Below are positions 1 to 5,920 of a stretch of DNA of 5,953 nt, one piece after another. The DNA is from an uncultured Lysobacterales bacterium. Its GTDB lineage: Bacteria > Pseudomonadota > Gammaproteobacteria > Xanthomonadales > SZUA-36. The position numbers and the translations under genes are program-made. Numbering within the stretch: the stretch's first letter is position 1; each line of letters starts with the position of its first letter. The notes beneath the pieces are model-generated. The model was not told the origin of the DNA. It saw only the letters and a list, made by a program, of their open reading frames with translations, and ran no database searches. Location of the stretch: positions 1 through 5,953 of the forward strand of contig CALJWY010000168.1 of NCBI GenBank assembly GCA_937974465.1, in the 5' to 3' direction.

Positions 1-126
1 AAAAATATAGCGGATGATCGCCATTCAACCGATGCCAGCGGCGGAACAATTTCGGATGGTTTCCTTCGCACCGAACTCCTTAGCGATCCAAGGATGTACG
101 GATTACAACTTAACTATCGTTTCTAG
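1..126 (+). CDS. C-terminal end of a TonB-dependent outer-membrane receptor (5' truncated by window)
   Basis: Frame 1 is open from the first base to a TAG at 124-126 and gives 41 residues. The last ones read LLSDPRMYGLQLNYRF followed by stop. A 'DPR-x-YG-hydrophobic-x-hydrophobic-x-YRF' ending is the usual last beta-strand of TonB-dependent receptors, with the terminal phenylalanine recognised by the Bam machinery for barrel insertion. This is family knowledge applied to a short tail, so the ligand cannot be told. Such receptors import large or scarce substrates across the outer membrane. The stop lies 83 bases before the ATG of the next gene on the same strand, so the receptor may supply the substrate for the downstream enzymes. 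Another outer-membrane barrel protein is the main alternative. A longer open frame overlapping it in another phase (14-232) has no recognisable content. Confidence 0.72.
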   Translation, partial: KNIADDRHSTDASGGTISDGFLRTELLSDPRMYGLQLNYRF

Positions 127-144
127 TCATCTCCAGCTATTTCA

Positions 145-174
145 AGCTGCCGGGTCTGTCCTGACCCGGCAGCT
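145..174. terminator. Perfect 12-bp stem-loop between receptor and fusion gene; possible terminator or intercistronic hairpin
   Basis: AGCTGCCGGGTC (145-156) and its exact reverse complement (163-174) flank a six-base loop, TGTCCT. The stem is GC-rich and uninterrupted, so RNA folding is very likely. It begins 18 bases after the receptor stop and ends 35 bases before the ATG at 210. No T-run follows on either strand, so it is not a classical intrinsic terminator. It could be a U-less terminator, a 3'-end stabiliser that makes the receptor mRNA more abundant than the downstream enzymes, or a protein-binding operator. The structure is certain; the function is inferred. Confidence 0.55.
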
Positions 175-192
175 GAGATCACCATTAAGTGA

Positions 193-198
193 AGGGAG
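193..198 (+). promoter_or_regulatory. Ribosome binding site AGGGAG for the fusion gene
   Basis: AGGGAG lies 11 bases before the ATG at 210. This favours that ATG over the in-frame GTG at 189, which would place the purine tract inside the coding sequence and leaves only hairpin sequence upstream of it. The spacing is slightly long but acceptable. Confidence 0.5.
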
Positions 199-209
199 TG
201 GTTTCACGG

Positions 210-2225
210 ATGTTCAAGTTCAACCCCTATGAACGCTACATGATGCCGGCCCACTTTGGTGGCTTGCACCAGGATGAAAACTCCAGTGGCTGGTATCGCG
301 ACGTCACCATGATGGTGGTGCCATTTTTGACCGACAGGGAAAAACTGGCGGCATATCTGCCGCCTCCGTTTACGGTTGGAGAGCAAGCCGTCGTGACCGT
401 TGCCTATGCTCACAGCAAGGATGTGGACTGGCTGGCCGGGCGTGGCTACAACCTGGTGGCAGTGACCGCATCAGCGGTATTCAACGGTGAGAATGAACAG
501 TTGGAGGGCCAGTATTCACTGGTCTGGTGGGAAAATCTGGCCGATGCAATTCTGTCCGGTCGTGAGTTGACGGGTATTCCAAAGATATTTGCCGACATTA
601 CCGACCACAGCATCACCGATGGTCTCTGGCAGACGAATGTCAGCCATTTCGATAATAGAATTCTGGATATGTCGGTCAAGAATCTCAGGCCGCCGACACC
701 GGAAGAGATCGAAGCCACACAGGCGGCGCAGGAAGGCAAAGATCATCCAATGGCATGGCGGTATTTCCCCGGTGTGGGTGGATTTGGCGCCACGGTGAGC
801 GAACCGACCACGTTCCCGTCCGAGAGTGTTTATACCGGTGCATGGGTGGGTGAGGGAAGTCTTGATTGGAACCACCTGACCTTTGAGCAAAACCCGACCC
901 AGTACCATATTGTTAACGCACTGGCGGATTTGCCGGTGTTGGCATACCTGCCGGCCATGGTGACCACGGGCAGTACGAATTTGTTTGTGCCTGATCGCAT
1001 GCCTCGTGTGCTGGATAAAAAGGAAACACTGCCTGCCAATAAGCCAAAAGAATCTGCGATCAAAACCATTGAAGAAATTGAAACGGTCTGCTTTATCGGT
1101 GCCGGCACGATGGGTTGCTCGAATGCGCTGGTAGCGGCGGTTTCGGGTTACCAGGTCGAGCTGTTCGATATCTCGGCAGAAAACCTCAAGCAGGTACCGA
1201 AACGATTCAAGGAATTTGCGCCCTTCCTGGTAGGCGCCGGATATTGCACGCCTGATGCCGTCAAGGCGGCCTTTGGGCGTATATCCGTTGGTGCCGACCT
1301 TGAAAAGGCCGTTGCAAATGCTGATCTTATCAGTGAATCGGCGTATGAAGACCGGGGTGTGAAGCGCGACATTCATCAACAGCTTGATAAGTTGTGCCCT
1401 GATAAAACCATTCTGACAACCAATACGTCCAGCCTGCTGGTTTCCGAAATAGAGGATGTTGTGCAGCGCGGTGACCGCTTTGCAGCACTGCATTTCTACC
1501 TGGGATCAAGGCTGGTCGATATCGTTGCCGGGCCACGCACCACACCTGAGACCGTTGATATTCTTTGTCGCTATGTAGAGAGCCTTAACCTGGTTCCAAT
1601 GGTCTTAAAAAAGGAAAACCCCGGCTATATCATGAATGCCTTGCTTGCCTCCGTATTGATGCGAGCCTGTGCGCTGGTCGTCGAAGGTGTTGCGAGCGTG
1701 GAAGAAGTCGACCGGACCTATATGCGTCATCTCAAATCGCCAATGGGACCCTTTGGAATTATGGATATGATCGGGCTTGGCCTGGTCTCCGGCCAGACAA
1801 AAGAGACCGAGGGTGGTGCTGAACTCCCCGATTTGCAGAGAAAAATTGCCGCTTATCTCAGGTCCTTTGTAGAACGTGGCGACCTGGGGACACAGTCAGG
1901 CAAAGGCTTTTACACCTATCCTGCGCCGGCCTACCAGGCAGCGGATTTCCTGAATTACGGGGAGGACGACTCAGATATCTTTGATACCCTGGTATCGCCC
2001 TTGATTCGCAGCGGTGTGTTGATTGCAAGCAAGGATGTTGCCGATCCGGAAGACATCGACCGTACCTGGATGATTGCCACTAACCAGTCTGCCGGTCCGT
2101 TTGGTTTGCTTGCCTCCATGGGGGTTGATAAGTTCCTGGAAGTTTCGCAGAAAACCCAGGACAAGTTTGGCCTGTTTACCGCCGAACAAAACGAACTCAT
2201 AGAGACATACGTTAAGCAGCTTTAA
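210..2225 (+). CDS. Fusion: acetoacetate decarboxylase-like domain + 3-hydroxyacyl-CoA dehydrogenase-like module
   Basis: This is a 671-residue cytoplasmic protein; no signal peptide or membrane segment is visible. Residues about 5-268 resemble acetoacetate decarboxylase: the segment GRELTGIPK (117-125) matches the Schiff-base lysine region of the clostridial enzyme, making Lys125 the likely catalytic residue. The residue after it is Ile126, where the clostridial enzyme has a second lysine. By eye Leu82 falls where Glu76 is expected. A charged linker (about 269-290) leads to a Rossmann domain with GAGTMG (297-302) and Asp320 at the end of strand 2, which favours NAD. Catalytic candidates are Ser407, His428 and Asn476. 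The usual HFFNP...LVE stretch is replaced by HFYLGSRLVD, three residues shorter and with Asp437 for Glu. Two C-terminal dehydrogenase domains follow, marked by SPMGPFG (510-516) and AGPFG (628-632), with GKGFYTYP (564-571) at the end of the first. Inferred role: oxidation of a 3-hydroxy acid or its CoA ester, coupled to decarboxylation or a related Schiff-base reaction of the 3-keto product. Domain calls are firm; the substrate is unknown. A GTG at 189 would add seven residues but is less likely. Confidence 0.88.
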   Translation: MFKFNPYERYMMPAHFGGLHQDENSSGWYRDVTMMVVPFLTDREKLAAYLPPPFTVGEQAVVTVAYAHSKDVDWLAGRGYNLVAVTASAVFNGENEQLEGQYSLVWWENLADAILSGRELTGIPKIFADITDHSITDGLWQTNVSHFDNRILDMSVKNLRPPTPEEIEATQAAQEGKDHPMAWRYFPGVGGFGATVSEPTTFPSESVYTGAWVGEGSLDWNHLTFEQNPTQYHIVNALADLPVLAYLPAMVTTGSTNLFVPDRMPRVLDKKETLPANKPKESAIKTIEEIETVCFIGAGTMGCSNALVAAVSGYQVELFDISAENLKQVPKRFKEFAPFLVGAGYCTPDAVKAAFGRISVGADLEKAVANADLISESAYEDRGVKRDIHQQLDKLCPDKTILTTNTSSLLVSEIEDVVQRGDRFAALHFYLGSRLVDIVAGPRTTPETVDILCRYVESLNLVPMVLKKENPGYIMNALLASVLMRACALVVEGVASVEEVDRTYMRHLKSPMGPFGIMDMIGLGLVSGQTKETEGGAELPDLQRKIAAYLRSFVERGDLGTQSGKGFYTYPAPAYQAADFLNYGEDDSDIFDTLVSPLIRSGVLIASKDVADPEDIDRTWMIATNQSAGPFGLLASMGVDKFLEVSQKTQDKFGLFTAEQNELIETYVKQL

Positions 2226-2229
2226 AAAC

Positions 2230-4014
2230 ATGAACAATTCGCATATCCGCACCTGGCGGAACAGGCTAGCCGCGCACAGCTTTACCCTGGGTGTGCTCCT
2301 GATACTGGTAGTGACTTCAATGAACAGCATTGCGCAAGACCCTACTTTGAGACAACCTCCAGCCGGAGCGGTCAGTGGGCAGATTGACGAGAATGGTGCA
2401 CTCAGTTGGCGCGGGATTCCCTATGCGCAACCTCCCATAGGCCGGTTGCGCTGGAAGGCGCCGCGCGCGCACGTGCCCTTTGAGAAGACATTTGTTGCTG
2501 ACAGTTTTTCCGATATCTGTCCACAGCTTGGCAATCCCTTGATGGACATTGACCCGTCACTCTATGGCAAGAAGATCGGAAGTGAGGATTGCCTTTACCT
2601 GAATATCTGGTCTCCACCGGTCAAGGACAGCGCTTCTTTACCGGTGATGGTTTGGGTTCACGGTGGCAGCAATGTCGGTGGTTCCGGCAGTTTATATCAT
2701 GGCGGCAATCTTGCCGTGCAGCAGGATGTGGTGGTTGTAACCATCAACTATCGTCTCGGACTGCTTGGCTGGCTCTCGCATCCCTCGTTGCGCTCGGCTG
2801 CAGAAACCCGCCTCGACAAGAGTTCCAATTTTGGCCTGCTGGATATCATCCAGGCCTTGAAGTGGGTCAAACAGAACATCGCAGCATTTGGTGGTGATGC
2901 CGGGAATATCACATTATTCGGTGAATCTGCCGGTGCGATGAACACGGTGGCCTTACTGTATTCACCGATGGGTAAAGGTCTGTTTCACAAAGCAATCGTG
3001 CAAAGTGGGAGCCTGCGCCAGACACCTGTTGAGGTCGCCGAGCAATTCACAGCCGATGACCGTTCGGAGTTCAGCTCTTCGGAAACCGCGGCAAAGGTCC
3101 TGGTTAGGCGTGGTAAGGCCGAGACTCGTGAACAGGCCCGCGAGATGGTTGCCGGGCTCAGTGAGCCGGAATTTCTCAAGCTGATGTACAGTGCAAGCGA
3201 TACCGAGTTAGTCGCCACCTACACATTGGATATTGGTGCAGCCATTCGTGCGCCACAGATCATCCCGGATGACATCGTCATACCCACGGGCTCTCCGTGG
3301 GAGCTGATCAGCGATGCCCTGAGTGTGCAGAAGCTCCCTGTTATTCTCGGCAGCAACCGCGACGAGATGAAATTCTTCCTCGGTCTCAGCCCGGCGTATG
3401 TCACCATTGTTCCGGGAGCGGAAATCAAGATTCACGACATTCCTCGTTACAATTTACATGCCGGTTACCTCAGTGACCGGTGGACGGCACAGGGCGTTGA
3501 CGAACTGGCGCTGCGCCTGGGCAAGCACAACCCGGATGTCTATGCCTACCGGTTTGACTGGGATGACCAGCCAAGCTACCCGCAGGCAGATTTCCGTGAG
3601 TTCTTCGGTGCCGCGCACACCATGGAAATACCATTTGTTTTCAATGATTTCGTGAGTTTGAAGGCGTTTGCCTTTCATTTTACCGAACAGAATCGCATTG
3701 AACGTGAACAACTATCCACGTCGATGGGTGATTACTGGGCCAATTTCGCCTACACCGGCACACCGGGCAAAGGCCGTTCGGGCAGCTTGCCGCAATGGTC
3801 CCAATGGGCTGAAGGCAACAAACAGATCCTTGATGCCGCAAGTGATGGTGGTATTCGTGCCCAACAGGGTGTTTTGACCATGCAATCGTTGTACGATCGT
3901 TACCTGGCAGATGATTCGTTTGCAACTGAGCAGGAAAAGAAGGGTTTTTATGCTGCGATGTTTCTCGGCCGTGAGGCCTGGGAGAACTATTTTCTGCCAC
4001 GCTTGAAAAAATGA
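2230..4014 (+). CDS. Secreted type-B carboxylesterase (para-nitrobenzyl esterase/cholinesterase family)
   Basis: This 594-residue alpha/beta-hydrolase cleaves carboxylic esters. The N-terminus is a Sec signal peptide: arginines at 7, 10 and 12, a hydrophobic core at about 18-29, and likely cleavage after SIA (Ala35). It therefore works in the periplasm or outside the cell. Family marks in order are GIPYAQPP near residue 60, Cys97 and Cys121 as the probable conserved disulfide, EDCLYLN (119-125), the oxyanion-hole HGGS (144-147), and the nucleophile elbow GESAG with Ser233. Glu379 in NRDE and His463 in AAHTMEIPFVF complete the Ser-Glu-His triad. The protein looks full length and intact. The ATG is only four bases after the previous stop and has no good Shine-Dalgarno sequence, so it is probably translated by coupling to the fusion gene. 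The next ATG (codon 31) would destroy the signal peptide, which supports this start. The ester substrate cannot be predicted; the context suggests a hydroxy- or keto-acyl ester, which is inference. Confidence 0.92.
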   Translation: MNNSHIRTWRNRLAAHSFTLGVLLILVVTSMNSIAQDPTLRQPPAGAVSGQIDENGALSWRGIPYAQPPIGRLRWKAPRAHVPFEKTFVADSFSDICPQLGNPLMDIDPSLYGKKIGSEDCLYLNIWSPPVKDSASLPVMVWVHGGSNVGGSGSLYHGGNLAVQQDVVVVTINYRLGLLGWLSHPSLRSAAETRLDKSSNFGLLDIIQALKWVKQNIAAFGGDAGNITLFGESAGAMNTVALLYSPMGKGLFHKAIVQSGSLRQTPVEVAEQFTADDRSEFSSSETAAKVLVRRGKAETREQAREMVAGLSEPEFLKLMYSASDTELVATYTLDIGAAIRAPQIIPDDIVIPTGSPWELISDALSVQKLPVILGSNRDEMKFFLGLSPAYVTIVPGAEIKIHDIPRYNLHAGYLSDRWTAQGVDELALRLGKHNPDVYAYRFDWDDQPSYPQADFREFFGAAHTMEIPFVFNDFVSLKAFAFHFTEQNRIEREQLSTSMGDYWANFAYTGTPGKGRSGSLPQWSQWAEGNKQILDAASDGGIRAQQGVLTMQSLYDRYLADDSFATEQEKKGFYAAMFLGREAWENYFLPRLKK

Positions 4015-4056
4015 TAACCGTCTACCGGAGCCGATCAAAAGCTCCCTAATTGTACT

Positions 4057-4062
4057 GGAAGA
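4057..4062 (+). promoter_or_regulatory. Ribosome binding site GGAAGA for the short-chain dehydrogenase
   Basis: GGAAGA ends two bases before the ATG at 4065. The spacing is short. The alternative is the in-frame TTG at 4050, which has no purine-rich tract at a useful distance upstream, so the ATG is preferred. The alternative start would add only five residues (TTG TAC TGG AAG AAT). Confidence 0.35.
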
Positions 4063-4064
4063 AT

Positions 4065-4841
4065 ATGTTGGAAAATCTATTTTCACTCAATGGCAAGGTT
4101 GCCGTTGTAACGGGTGGTTCACGCGGTATTGGCGCCATGATTGCGCGCGGGTACTTAGAGAGCGGGGTCAAGACCTATATCACCTCACGCAGCCTGGATG
4201 AATTGCAGGCGACTGCCAACGAGCTTTCTGCAATTGGTGAATGTATTGCTATTCAATCTGACCTGTCGACGATGGAAGGAGTGCAGGCTTTTGCAGAAGA
4301 GATAAAGGCGAAAGAAGCGCAAATTCATATCCTGGTTAACAATGCCGGCGCAACCTGGGGTGCTCCCATTGATGAGTACCCCGAGTCCGGTTGGGACAAG
4401 GTCATGAACCTGAATGTTAAGTCGATCTTCTTTCTGACCCAGCAGTTGTTACCAGCCTTACGCGCAGCAGGCACCCATGAAGACCCTGCCCGTGTGATCA
4501 ATATTTCCTCCATCAATGGCCTTGCCAACCCTACATTACCTGTTTACGCCTACTCTGCCAGCAAGGCAGCGGTAATCCACCTGACGCGCCATCTCGCGGC
4601 CGACCTGGCCCGTGAAAACATCAACGTCAACGGGATCGCGCCCGGTTTCTTCCATAGCAAGATGACGGCAGGTTTGTTGGACCAGTTCGAAAAACAACTA
4701 TTGGCAAAAACCCCGCGTGGCCGTCTCGGTGAACCGGAAGACATGGCGGGTACCGCGATTTACCTGGCATCCAGGGCCTCGGCATGGGTTGTGGGTCATA
4801 CCGTGGTGTTGGATGGTGGAGTGATTACTGCCGCAGGCTAA
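4065..4841 (+). CDS. Short-chain dehydrogenase/reductase, RhlG/FabG-like
   Basis: This 258-residue protein of normal classical-SDR length is a cytoplasmic NAD(P)-dependent oxidoreductase acting on a hydroxy/keto pair. Visible motifs are the cofactor loop TGGSRGIG (16-23), NNAG (92-95), and catalytic Ser149 in NISS with Tyr163 and Lys167 in YSASK. The C-terminal part reads VVLDGG, as in FabG-type enzymes. Arg20 and the SRS after strand 2 suggest NADP(H). Several stretches, such as FSL-x-GK/R-x-A-VTGGSRGIG, the NNAG-x-x-WGA loop, YPxSGW-x-KVM and PARVINI, agree with what I recall of Pseudomonas RhlG. RhlG is an NADPH-dependent 3-ketoacyl reductase linked to rhamnolipid and polyhydroxyalkanoate precursors. 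I do not assign rhlG because no rhamnolipid genes are present. It lies 50 bases after the esterase and is probably the last gene of the operon. It could oxidise or reduce the alcohol or hydroxy-acid part of the ester released by the esterase. Confidence 0.9.
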   Translation: MLENLFSLNGKVAVVTGGSRGIGAMIARGYLESGVKTYITSRSLDELQATANELSAIGECIAIQSDLSTMEGVQAFAEEIKAKEAQIHILVNNAGATWGAPIDEYPESGWDKVMNLNVKSIFFLTQQLLPALRAAGTHEDPARVINISSINGLANPTLPVYAYSASKAAVIHLTRHLAADLARENINVNGIAPGFFHSKMTAGLLDQFEKQLLAKTPRGRLGEPEDMAGTAIYLASRASAWVVGHTVVLDGGVITAAG

Positions 4842-5172
4842 GCGGCCTGGCCAGCCGGGCAGATGGTTATAACATCAGCTGATTTGGCCTGCCTGGCCGA
4901 TGAGAAAATCATGATGAATTGAAGTGGCTTCAGATGGTTCTGAATGACCGCATCTGTCCGGAAGAGGAAGTTGACAAAAGTGGGGATCGCGTCAGATGAG
5001 AGGCTGCTGTTTAGCCCAATGCCGAACTTCGTAACTAACAACCATGTGTGGCACCTTGCGGCCAGATCAATTTCTCAGATCAATGCCATATTAAAGTTAT
5101 GAGTAATAATTCAATCACAAAAGCCCCGGGCTTTCCTTGGACTACAACTTGTTTAAAAAATAATACTGAGGC
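4842..5172. other. Intergenic gap between convergent genes; no intact gene recognised
   Basis: This 331-base stretch separates the SDR stop from the stop of the minus-strand cysteine-cluster gene. It holds an imperfect inverted repeat, 4843-4856 against 4886-4899 with 11 of 14 positions pairing. No T-run follows it, so it is only a weak candidate for terminating the + operon. Two short open stretches at 4863-4922 and 4904-4999 overlap in different phases and could be a decayed gene. The part from about 5040 is AT-rich and non-coding except for the hairpin at 5115-5135. A 67-codon minus-strand frame (4838-5041) has no recognisable content. Confidence 0.6.
5115..5135 (-). terminator. Probable intrinsic terminator of the minus-strand cysteine-cluster gene
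   Basis: AAAGCC (5120-5125) and GGCTTT (5129-5134) form a six-base-pair stem with a three-base loop. Read on the minus strand, the hairpin is followed by a short T-rich tail (TTTTGTGATT), and it sits about 38 bases after the stop of the cysteine-cluster gene. On the + strand the trailing bases are CTTTCCTT, so it could also give weak termination of read-through from the SDR operon. The stem is short, so confidence is moderate. Confidence 0.45.
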
Positions 5173-5649
5173 TTAAAACCTCATGATGTCCTCGGGTGTA
5201 ATCCTGGTATCTTCTTCGCGAATGAACGATTGTGGACCATAGCATTTTTTTGTAAGTCCAATGTATTTACCATCCTCAAATAAATGTTCATTGAACATCA
5301 GAGGTAATGAGTGTTCTCTGGCAAAAGCCATAAGCCAATCAAGAGTATCACTTGGGATTTTCTCGCCTACCGGAGTGGCTTTAACAACTCCTTTGCCCCC
5401 CCACTGTGAAAAAACAATAATCGCACCACACTTGGATGGCTTCATGTGTTCAGGGAATTTGTCAGGTTCTATCAACCACCCGCACTTAAATGAAACACAA
5501 GGGTTCTTGGGGCGCGTTTCATAAATCTTACAGCCCTGTTTAGTACAATTTACACATGGAGTACCTGGCTTTATTTGAATGCCATTGATCTTAGCTGTGA
5601 GCCAACCCTCACAACATGCCGTACATGAAGAACATTGTCTATTAGTCAT
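5173..5649 (-). CDS. YkgJ-type cysteine-cluster protein
   Basis: This 158-residue protein starts with a CxxCxxCC cluster (Cys6, 9, 12, 13), followed by Cys32, Cys35, Cys40, Cys51, Cys56 and Cys74. The segment GCKIYETRPKNPC (39-51) is the typical second half of the YkgJ / CxxCxxCC family, which is thought to bind zinc or an iron-sulfur cluster. The biochemical role of most members is unknown, so no function is assigned. Cys136 is an extra cysteine outside the core. No signal peptide or membrane segment is seen, so it is probably cytoplasmic. The ATG at 5649 directly precedes the cluster, but no clear Shine-Dalgarno sequence is seen upstream. The gene is AT-richer than its neighbours: a hand count of six 60-base rows inside it gives about 41% GC, against 48-60% in three rows of the + strand genes. 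It runs opposite to the operon and is probably unrelated to it; a separate acquisition is possible. Confidence 0.85.
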   Translation of the reverse strand: MTNRQCSSCTACCEGWLTAKINGIQIKPGTPCVNCTKQGCKIYETRPKNPCVSFKCGWLIEPDKFPEHMKPSKCGAIIVFSQWGGKGVVKATPVGEKIPSDTLDWLMAFAREHSLPLMFNEHLFEDGKYIGLTKKCYGPQSFIREEDTRITPEDIMRF

Positions 5650-5734
5650 TGATGAATTATTGACTAGAAGTGTACGAATGTGAAGTTTCTATATTTTCAA
5701 CCATCCTAATAACTTTCCTTCATATCTGCTTGAG

Positions 5735-5847
5735 GCCGAAAGCAGCCCTTCGCATAGCTGAAAATCACTTCTGCCGAATGTCTGCTTTGCGCTCAGGAGC
5801 GGACCACTACGCAAAGCGAATGCTTGTGACAGCTTTCGGCGACAAGC
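5735..5847. repeat. Nested inverted-repeat element (possible intergenic palindromic repeat)
   Basis: Several exact inverted repeats are nested here. GCCGAAAGC (5735-5743) pairs with GCTTTCGGC (5832-5840), TTCGC (5749-5753) with GCGAA (5816-5820), and GCTTTGCG (5784-5791) with CGCAAAGC (5810-5817). GCTTGT (5822-5827) pairs with ACAAGC (5842-5847). A competing hairpin is GTCTGCT (5780-5786) with AGCGGAC (5798-5804), with one G-T wobble. The core 'TGTCTGCTTT...AGCGGAC' recalls dispersed intergenic palindromes seen in many proteobacterial genomes and often mis-called as small proteins. That likeness is from memory. Whether it is repeated elsewhere in this genome cannot be seen from one window. 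Confidence 0.5.
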
Positions 5848-5890
5848 TGCCATTGGTATGGCCGCAAACCTTAGCCATTAAGTGAATCCT

Positions 5891-5920
5891 TTGACTATTG
5901 TCGACAAAGCAAACTATGCT
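5891..5920 (+). promoter_or_regulatory. Sigma-70-like promoter candidate reading out of the window
   Basis: TTGACT (5891-5896, five of six matches to the -35 consensus) and TATGCT (5915-5920, four of six to the -10) are 18 bases apart. Transcription would start near 5927 and run rightward into a gene beyond the window. No opposing coding sequence overlaps it. This is a consensus match only. Confidence 0.4.

Noticed and set aside
189..209. GTG start seven codons upstream for the fusion gene
   Set aside because: The purine-rich ribosome binding site would lie inside the coding sequence, and no such site precedes the GTG. The ATG at 210 is preferred.
14..232. A 72-codon + strand open frame at the left edge
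   Set aside because: It has no recognisable family and overlaps the frame-1 receptor C-terminus, the hairpin and the start of the fusion gene. The frame-1 ending is far more typical of a real protein.
516..1493. A 325-codon minus-strand open frame inside the fusion gene
   Set aside because: It lies wholly opposite the conserved domain-coding frame and its product is rich in Arg, Cys and His with no family motif; it is a shadow of the real gene.
4027..4045. Small inverted repeat GGAGC/GCTCC between esterase and SDR
   Set aside because: A five-base stem with a nine-base loop and no T-run is too weak to call a terminator or regulatory site.
5670..5885. A 71-codon + strand open frame at the right edge
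   Set aside because: It spans the nested inverted repeats, lacks a good ribosome binding site and has no recognisable protein features.
182..5886. The 12-base string CCATTAAGTGAA at 182-193 and again at 5875-5886
   Set aside because: About one repeated 12-mer pair is expected by chance in 6 kb, and the flanks do not match, so it is not evidence of direct repeats or attachment sites.
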